Source of the DNA: Candidatus Uhrbacteria bacterium
GTDB lineage: Bacteria > Patescibacteriota > Patescibacteriia > UBA9934 > GWF2-40-263
Reading direction: 5' to 3'
Length of the DNA stretch: 16,000 bases
Assembly (NCBI GenBank): GCA_003511125.1
Contig: DOJV01000017.1
Span: 1 to 16,000 of the forward strand
Part shown: positions 11,015 to 16,000 of the stretch, piece after piece
How positions within the stretch are numbered: position 1 is the stretch's first letter
How the letters are laid out: every line of letters begins with the position of its first letter
Translations under genes and position numbers: made by a program
Notes under the pieces: generated by a model
What the model was told of the DNA's origin: nothing
The model's input: the letters and a program-made list of their open reading frames with translations, nothing else
Database searches by the model: none

Positions 11015-13789
11015 TTATTTACCATGACAACGCTTGAATTTTACTCCGGAGCCGCACGGACACGGTTCGTTCCTACCAACTTGCTTCTGCGCCACCCCGG
11101 GAGCTCCACTCGAAGTTGCGACCGCGGCCGAGGTGCCGGGCTTTGTCGAAGCTATGACCGCGCCGGCGCGTTCGAACAGGGTTTTGCCTTGCAAAGTGGC
11201 TTGCTGAACCTGGATTGCGTGAACAGCAACTTTGAAAAAAGAATAGGCCACCTCTTGATTGATCGAAGTCAAAAGTTGGTTGAACATACGAAAAGCCTCT
11301 TTTTTGTATTCAACCAAAGGGTCTTGCTGACCATAACCACGCAAACCGATACCGGTGCGCAACTCGGTCATGGACGAAAGGTGATTGATCCACAAACGAT
11401 CGATAGCCCGCAAAATAACATTGCGTTCCAACTCCTTAAGCCTGACCCGACCGGATTTACTCAAATCGGTCATGGCCGGATCTGCGGTTTTATCTTCGAC
11501 GATTTTATAAGCTTCGCGAGCCGAATCAACAACGGTTTCGATAAGTTGGGTGCGACCGGAGGCCAAAGCTAATTTTTCTTTGGCTTCGCCAAAGGCAGTT
11601 TCTTCGATATTTTTTCTGGCAGCCGGTGAAAGCGGAATCATGGTGGACACCACCTCGAGAATTTCTTTAGGATCCCAATCGCCGTTTTTTTTGTTATCAA
11701 CCTGACCGGTATGAAACATAACCACTTGTTCGATTTCGTCTTCGATAATCTCGATGATTTTTTCTTTTAAAACCTCGGGGTCTTGGTTTTCAAAAGCCGC
11801 AACAACTTCTCGACGACGACCATAAAGAATTTCTCGATGTTTATTTAAAACATCATCATACTCGAGCAAATGTTTGCGAACATCAAAATGATGACCCTCG
11901 ACTCGGTGTTGGGCTTTTTCAATGGAAGAGGTGACCAAACTGTTTTCGATCGGCGTATCGTCGGGGATTCCCAGTTTGTCCATCATGTTTTTGACGCGAT
12001 CAGAACCAAAGATACGCATTAGATCGTCTTCCATGGAAACATAAAACTGGGTTGCGCCCGGATCACCCTGACGACCGGAACGACCTCGAAGCTGATTATC
12101 GATACGTCGCGATTCGTGACGTTCGGTGCCGATAACAATCAAACCGCCAAGTTCTTTAACCTTAGCCGCCTCGGCCGGATCTTTAGGATTGCCACCCAAA
12201 ACAATGTCCACACCACGACCAGCCATGTTGGTGGCCAAAGTTACCGAACCGGCTCGACCGGCCTGAGCAATAATCTCGGCCTCGCGTTCGTGATTTTTGG
12301 CATTCAAAACATTATGTTTAACACCTTCGCGATCCAAAAGCTGACTTAAAAGTTCGTTCTTTTCGATGGAAACCGTGCCAAGCAAAACCGGTTGGCCTTT
12401 TTGTTGCAAAGCCTTAACCTCGCGAGCCACGGCCATTAATTTTCCGGTTTCGTTTTTATAAACTCGATCGGTTAAATCGTTTCGATGTGGATCTTGGTTG
12501 GTGGGAATAACCGTAACTTCAAGATTATAAATTTTTCCGAATTCCTCGGCTTCCGTGGCGGCCGTACCGGTCATACCGGCCAACTTTTTGTACATGCGGA
12601 AATAGTTTTGAAAAGTAATTGTGGCCAAGGTTTCACTCTCGCGTTGAATTTGCACACCTTCCTTGGCTTCGATAGCCTGGTGCAAACCTTCGGAATAGCG
12701 GCGGCCTTCCATAAGTCGACCGGTAAATTCGTCGACGATTATAACCTCACCATCTTTAACCACATAATCGCGATCCAAACGATAAAGAGCGTGAGCCCGC
12801 AAAGCTTGTTCGGCATGATGAGCCTCGGCGCCAGTGCCGGCGTAAATATTTTCAATACCCAAATCTTTTTCCAGCTTGGCAATTCCTTCGGCGGTTAAAG
12901 CGGCCGAACGCATTTTTTCGTCAATATTATAATCTTCATTTTCTTTCAAAAATTTTACAGCCACAGCAAAACGCATATACATGTCGTTTGATTCTTCGGC
13001 CGGGGCCGAGATAATCAAAGGTGTGCGGGCTTCGTCAATTAAAATTGAGTCAACTTCGTCGACAATGGCGTAATGAAGCGGACGTTGAGCCATTTGTTTA
13101 AAGGTGTAAACCATGTTGTCGCGCAAAAAATCAAAACCGAATTCATTGTTGGTGCCGTAGGTAATGTCGGCTTCGTAAGCCTCGCGGCGAGAGCAAGGAC
13201 GAAGATAATCGGTGTGAACACGAAAAGAACCGGTGGCGTCGCGATCTTTGTCGTGAACCTCGGATGTTTCCAAACCTTCAGCGTGTTTAAAAGCCGGATC
13301 GTAAACAAAAGCCTGATCGTGTTGAATACAACCAACCGAAAGGCCTAAAGCATAATAAATCTGCCCCATCCAAACCGAGTCGCGTTTGGCCAAATAATCG
13401 TTAACCGTAATCAAATGACAACCCCGACCCTCGAGAGCGTTCAGATACAAAGGCGCGGTAGCCGCAAGAGTTTTACCCTCACCGGTGCGCATTTCGGCAA
13501 TGTGACCCAAATGCATGGCAATACCGCCAATCAGCTGAACATCATAATGTCGCTGACCCAGCACTCGCAAAGAAACTTCGCGTACGGCCGCAAAAGCCTC
13601 GGGTAAAAAATCATCCAAACTTTCTCCGTTTTTTAATCTTTCTTTAAACTCGATAGACTTATTTTTTAAAGCTTCGTCGGAAAGATTTTTAAAAGAAGTT
13701 TCCAGAGCGTTAATTGCCTCGACCTGCTTTTGCAGTTGATTCAAAACTTTTTCGTTAGGATCGCCAAAAATGGTATTAAAGATATTCAT
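11015..13789 (-). CDS. secA: Protein translocase ATPase subunit SecA
   Basis: This 924-residue protein is full length for SecA. Walker A MRTGEGKTLAA lies at residues 100-110, and the DEAD-type box is VDEVDSILIDEARTP. Downstream are TGTAATEAEEF and the second helicase domain with TNMAGRGVDIVLGG and QLRGRSGRQGDPG. The C-terminal zinc-binding tail NEPCPCGSGVKFKRCHGK has the C-x-C-x8-C-H pattern that binds zinc and contacts SecB or ribosomes. SecA drives preproteins through SecYEG at the inner face of the membrane. ATG 13789 follows a GGGGG-rich ribosome binding site and a near-consensus promoter. It is the first gene of an operon with the NIF3-like and NUDIX-fusion genes. Confidence 0.99.
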   Translation of the reverse strand: MNIFNTIFGDPNEKVLNQLQKQVEAINALETSFKNLSDEALKNKSIEFKERLKNGESLDDFLPEAFAAVREVSLRVLGQRHYDVQLIGGIAMHLGHIAEMRTGEGKTLAATAPLYLNALEGRGCHLITVNDYLAKRDSVWMGQIYYALGLSVGCIQHDQAFVYDPAFKHAEGLETSEVHDKDRDATGSFRVHTDYLRPCSRREAYEADITYGTNNEFGFDFLRDNMVYTFKQMAQRPLHYAIVDEVDSILIDEARTPLIISAPAEESNDMYMRFAVAVKFLKENEDYNIDEKMRSAALTAEGIAKLEKDLGIENIYAGTGAEAHHAEQALRAHALYRLDRDYVVKDGEVIIVDEFTGRLMEGRRYSEGLHQAIEAKEGVQIQRESETLATITFQNYFRMYKKLAGMTGTAATEAEEFGKIYNLEVTVIPTNQDPHRNDLTDRVYKNETGKLMAVAREVKALQQKGQPVLLGTVSIEKNELLSQLLDREGVKHNVLNAKNHEREAEIIAQAGRAGSVTLATNMAGRGVDIVLGGNPKDPAEAAKVKELGGLIVIGTERHESRRIDNQLRGRSGRQGDPGATQFYVSMEDDLMRIFGSDRVKNMMDKLGIPDDTPIENSLVTSSIEKAQHRVEGHHFDVRKHLLEYDDVLNKHREILYGRRREVVAAFENQDPEVLKEKIIEIIEDEIEQVVMFHTGQVDNKKNGDWDPKEILEVVSTMIPLSPAARKNIEETAFGEAKEKLALASGRTQLIETVVDSAREAYKIVEDKTADPAMTDLSKSGRVRLKELERNVILRAIDRLWINHLSSMTELRTGIGLRGYGQQDPLVEYKKEAFRMFNQLLTSINQEVAYSFFKVAVHAIQVQQATLQGKTLFERAGAVIASTKPGTSAAVATSSGAPGVAQKQVGRNEPCPCGSGVKFKRCHGK

Positions 13790-13800
13790 ATTTCCCCCAC

Positions 13801-13829
13801 ATTATGGCGGTTTTACCAAAAAAAATCAA
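13801..13829 (-). promoter_or_regulatory. Sigma70-type promoter of secA
   Basis: On the minus strand TTGATT (13829-13824), a 17-nt spacer and CATAAT (13806-13801). The predicted start is only a few nt before the GGGGGA ribosome binding site (13797-13792) and ATG 13789, so the leader is very short. Confidence 0.7.
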
Positions 13830-13867
13830 GCCAACGAATAAAACCAGGAAAATTTAAAGACTTAAAC

Positions 13868-13898
13868 AAAAAATCGACATTTTTATTGTCGATTTTTT
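13868..13898. terminator. Bidirectional-looking terminator between hpf and secA
   Basis: A 12-bp perfect stem (AAAAAATCGACA/TGTCGATTTTTT) with a 7-nt loop has A runs on one side and T runs on the other. On the minus strand it ends hpf transcription 9 nt after its stop codon; secA then has its own promoter. Confidence 0.85.
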
Positions 13899-13907
13899 AA
13901 ATCTTTT

Positions 13908-14252
13908 TTAAACTTTATCTGGCCGTGGTTCGTGTTTGCTTCCAACCAATTTTTCTTTGAATTCCACCACCTGACGGCGCAAATCATCTTTCATCAAATC
14001 GATCGCTTCGTACAAATCCTCAACTTCGGTTCGAGCGCGCAGAATCTGACCGGGCACAATCAAATTGGCTTCTGCAAAAAAGAACGGACCTTTGGAATGA
14101 TGATCAGAAGTTTTTCCGAGCTCGATCGAAACTTCTGGCTCTGGACGAAAATCAACCATTAATTTTTCCAATGACAACAACTTCTCCTCAACATAAGTTT
14201 TGATCGCTTCGGTCATCTCCATGTTGGTCGCTTTGGTGGAAATTATGCGCAT
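13908..14252 (-). CDS. hpf: Ribosome hibernation-promoting factor (short HPF/YfiA type)
   Basis: This 114-residue protein starts MRIISTKATNMEMTEAIKTY and shows the family pattern KTYVEEKLLSLEKLM, then VSIELGKTSDHHSKG, FFFAEANLIVPGQILRA and DLYEAIDLMKDDLRRQV. These proteins bind the 30S decoding region and silence ribosomes in poor conditions. The length fits the short form without the C-terminal dimerisation domain. It has its own promoter and terminator and lies just upstream of secA, a common arrangement in several bacterial groups. There is no clear Shine-Dalgarno before ATG 14252. Confidence 0.96.
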   Translation of the reverse strand: MRIISTKATNMEMTEAIKTYVEEKLLSLEKLMVDFRPEPEVSIELGKTSDHHSKGPFFFAEANLIVPGQILRARTEVEDLYEAIDLMKDDLRRQVVEFKEKLVGSKHEPRPDKV

Positions 14253-14279
14253 AAAAAATGGTTAGTGATTTACTCTTTT

Positions 14280-14308
14280 AGTTTAACCGAATTTTTGGTT
14301 ATTGACAA
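14280..14308 (-). promoter_or_regulatory. Promoter of hpf
   Basis: On the minus strand TTGTCA (14308-14303), a 17-nt spacer and TAAACT (14285-14280). Its -35 box overlaps that of the opposing acyl carrier protein promoter by 5 bases. Confidence 0.6.
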
Positions 14309-14330
14309 ATTGTTGAAAATTGATAAAGAT
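14302..14330 (+). promoter_or_regulatory. Promoter of the acyl carrier protein gene
   Basis: A perfect TTGACA (14302-14307) is followed 16-17 nt later by TAAAGAT, a weak -10 box. It reads away from hpf and towards the GTG at 14372. Confidence 0.5.
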
Positions 14331-14371
14331 TACCCTCGTCAAGCGACACCTCTCTCTCATCTGGAGGAATC

Positions 14372-14641
14372 GTGACTCGTCAGAAACTCGTCGTTGAACT
14401 GATTGAGCTCATTTGCACCACCCTGCATTTGGAAGACGACAAAGACTTCAAAATCATTGAGACAACAGGACTTTTCACTGATATCGGAATAGACAGTCTC
14501 GACGAAGCAGATCTGGCTATGGCCATCGAAGAACGCTTCGGAATCTCGGTAAGGACCGACGAAATCCCAAAAGCGTCGGAGACGACTGTCAGCAACCTCG
14601 TTGATCTTGTCATGGCCAAACTGGCCACCAAGACCTCCTAG
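14372..14641 (+). CDS. Acyl carrier protein-like protein
   Basis: In this 89-residue protein the phosphopantetheine attachment motif is GIDSLDEADLAM, with S42 as the attachment serine, followed by helix III residues AIEERFGISVRTDEIPKASE. The size and charge (acidic helices II and III) fit ACPs. The GTG start has GGAGG 4 nt upstream and is preceded by its own promoter. It is one of only two + strand genes, and no fatty-acid or polyketide gene is nearby. Its codons end in C or G more often than those of its neighbours, as in the THEP1-like gene. The acyl partner and the activating transferase are unknown; a role with a carrier-protein-dependent ligase or acyltransferase is possible. Confidence 0.9.
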   Translation: MTRQKLVVELIELICTTLHLEDDKDFKIIETTGLFTDIGIDSLDEADLAMAIEERFGISVRTDEIPKASETTVSNLVDLVMAKLATKTS

Positions 14642-14658
14642 CCGATCTCGACTTCCGC

Positions 14659-14692
14659 TCCCCGCATCTCTTCAGGCGCGGTTTTTATTTTT
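14659..14692 (+). terminator. Probable terminator of the acyl carrier protein gene
   Basis: A short GC-rich stem (CCGC/GCGG flanking TCTCTTCAGGC) is followed by TTTTTATTTTT. The stem is imperfect but the T run is good, and it starts about 20 nt after the stop codon. Confidence 0.45.
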
Positions 14693-14713
14693 AGCTTGAA
14701 GGGCCAAAAAGGT

Positions 14714-14740
14714 TTGAGATGCTTGAGAGGCTTGAGAGGC
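14714..14740 (+). repeat. Three tandem copies of a 9-bp unit
   Basis: The unit TTGAGAGGC occurs twice, preceded by one copy with a single change (TTGAGATGC), between the convergent acyl carrier protein and murB genes. No function is evident. Confidence 0.8.
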
Positions 14741-14748
14741 TTTGATTA

Positions 14749-15675
14749 CTAAAACCCAAGATACTCAATCTCCTCCTCCAACTGAATTCCAAAACGATCG
14801 CGAGCTTGCGTTTTGATCAAAGAAATCAGTTGAACGACCGCTTCGGCTTTGGCGTTTCCGAGATTAACGATAAAATTAGCGTGCTTTTCACTTACCTGGA
14901 CACCGTCAATTTGTCTGCCTTTAAAATCCATTTGATCAATGAGCCAACCTGCCGAGATGATTTTTTTGTCGAGCATTTCTTGCGGGATGTCGGCTTCTTT
15001 TTTTAGTCGCTCGAGTTCGCCGTCGCGCAAAAGATAATTTTTGAAAACGCATCCTGCCGTGCCGCCGGCTGGCGGTTGGGCGGACAGACGCTTGGCGAGC
15101 AACTCGTCCATTTTTGTTTTTATCGTCGCTGACTCGCCCGTAGTCAACTCAAAAATCGCCGAGAGAATAATATCTTTATTTTTTTTGAAAGACGAATCGC
15201 GATAACCAAAAAACATTTCATTTTTTGATAATTGAACAACTTGTCCGTCTCGCAAAACCGCAACCGAGACAAGATTATCTTTTGTCTCGCAACCAAAACA
15301 TCCGGCATTGCCGCGCACCGCTCCGCCGATCGTTCCCGGAAGCGTCGCCATCCACTCCAATCCGGAGAGACCTGCTTCAGCCGCTGCGCGAGCGACGAAA
15401 ACAACAGGAGCTCCTGCTCCGACAGTTAATTTATTTCCCTCAACAGAAACTTCACGAAGAGCCAAATGAATAACCAATCCATCGAACCCGGCGTCGCTGA
15501 CCAAAACATTTGAGCCACCGCTCAAAACAAACCACGGCGCGTTATTTTTTTTCGCAAACTCGATAGCTTCGATGATTTCTTCGACACTCTTGGCTTCGAG
15601 AAACCACCGCGCCGGACCGCCAATGCGCCAGGTGGTGTGTTTGGAGAGGGATTCGTGTTCGATGAGGTTTAGCAT
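14749..15675 (-). CDS. murB: UDP-N-acetylenolpyruvoylglucosamine reductase MurB
   Basis: This 308-residue protein shows the landmark motifs HTTWRIGGPA, LSGGSNVLVSD (FAD pyrophosphate loop), LPGTIGGAVRGNAGCFG, FGYRDSSFK, PPAGGTAGCVFKN, SAGWLIDQ and VSEKHANFIVN. MurB reduces UDP-GlcNAc-enolpyruvate to UDP-MurNAc with NADPH, the second committed step of peptidoglycan synthesis, in the cytosol. The lack of the extra YexxD insertion of type I enzymes and the GYRDSSF motif fit the shorter type II form. The proton-donor position in AGCVFKN is cysteine and not serine, a variant known in the family. The ATG is 2 nt after the stop of the DinD-like gene, so the two are probably co-transcribed. Confidence 0.98.
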   Translation of the reverse strand: MLNLIEHESLSKHTTWRIGGPARWFLEAKSVEEIIEAIEFAKKNNAPWFVLSGGSNVLVSDAGFDGLVIHLALREVSVEGNKLTVGAGAPVVFVARAAAEAGLSGLEWMATLPGTIGGAVRGNAGCFGCETKDNLVSVAVLRDGQVVQLSKNEMFFGYRDSSFKKNKDIILSAIFELTTGESATIKTKMDELLAKRLSAQPPAGGTAGCVFKNYLLRDGELERLKKEADIPQEMLDKKIISAGWLIDQMDFKGRQIDGVQVSEKHANFIVNLGNAKAEAVVQLISLIKTQARDRFGIQLEEEIEYLGF

Positions 15676-15677
15676 AA

Positions 15678-16000
15678 TTATTTTTCTAATGACAAAAAGT
15701 TTTTACCGGTAATAACACTCTTTCCGGTTTTTTCCTCTAAAGCCAATCGTGCGTCCTTGGCAATTTTTCCACCTTTTTTTGCTGGAATTTTATTTTCTTC
15801 CAAACCTTCGGTTTTTTCGGTTTCAGCAATTCGTCTGGTTGAAAGTTCAGCCAAGGCTGAAAAAAGCAATTCTTCTTCGCTCATGTGATCTCGTAAATTC
15901 TGGGTTTTTAATCCCTTCAAATTTTTATGGCCTTTAACCGATAAATCACTCCATTCTTCATGGATGATATTAGTTAAAATACTTAGATCCTGCGTGAAGC
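15678..16000 (-). CDS. DinD-like (DNA damage-inducible protein D / BRO-type) protein, 3' part
   Basis: The frame is open to the right edge, so this is the C-terminal part of a longer gene (107 codons visible). It reads FTQDLSILTNIIHEEWSDLS, then KGHKNLKGLKTQNLRDHMSE, ELLFSALAELSTRRIAETEK, ENKIPAKKGGKIAKDARLAL and TGKSVITGKNFLSLEK. The KNLKGLK-x2-NLRDHM and GGKIAKDAR blocks resemble the C-terminal region of DinD-type proteins, which carry a BRO-like N-terminal domain not visible here. DinD is SOS-induced in E. coli and inhibits RecA in vitro; the role in this organism is unknown. It lies 2 nt upstream of murB. Confidence 0.75.
   Translation of the reverse strand, partial: FTQDLSILTNIIHEEWSDLSVKGHKNLKGLKTQNLRDHMSEEELLFSALAELSTRRIAETEKTEGLEENKIPAKKGGKIAKDARLALEEKTGKSVITGKNFLSLEK

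Overview
The window looks like a piece of a small-genome bacterium of the Patescibacteria (CPR, Parcubacteria-like). The grounds are an AT-rich genome with tightly packed genes on one strand, stop/start overlaps (TAATATG, ATGA, TTGA), several small genes without a clear Shine-Dalgarno, a compact set of core genes (secA, short hpf, murB) and several proteins of unknown function. This placement is inferred from gene content and style; no rRNA is present. Only two genes lie on the + strand: an IS transposase and an acyl carrier protein.

Layout, left to right. Positions 1-1413 hold the start of a gene running off the left edge and a SAM methyltransferase gene split by a complete IS200/IS605-type element. 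Cutting the element out in silico restores a reading frame of 203 codons that matches an intact 205-residue paralogue at 7668-8285. Positions 1438-5549 hold a leftward gene string: a nucleotidyltransferase-like gene with a stop codon near its start, a MazG-like pyrophosphohydrolase, a NUDIX hydrolase, a small helical protein, a membrane-anchored or secreted HExxH protein, and a 383-residue protein of unknown function. Positions 5578-6211 hold a PaaX-like/Cas2-fold regulator bracketed by two copies of a palindromic site. Positions 6241-7290 form a GC-richer island: a THEP1-type NTPase with a textbook promoter and terminator, and a decayed small gene. Positions 7303-9432 hold an operon: NUDIX, NUDIX, small membrane protein, methyltransferase, and a small unknown protein.

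Positions 9470-9797 hold a separate, non-coding transcription unit on the minus strand. It has a consensus promoter, a long hairpin, a 77-nt tRNA-like cloverleaf ending in CCA, and a strong terminator. The cloverleaf lacks the usual D-loop/T-loop contact bases. This is the most unusual element in the window.

Positions 9820-13789 hold secA, a stand-alone NIF3-insert-type protein and a NUDIX/GyrI-like fusion in one operon. hpf and an orphan acyl carrier protein are then transcribed divergently from overlapping promoters (about 14280-14320), followed by murB and the 3' end of a DinD-like gene.

Functional theme: four NUDIX genes, a MazG-like enzyme, a THEP1 NTPase and two methyltransferases suggest a local collection of nucleotide-sanitising or nucleotide-modifying enzymes around core secretion, ribosome-hibernation and cell-wall genes. 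That grouping is an inference from gene families, not a demonstrated system.
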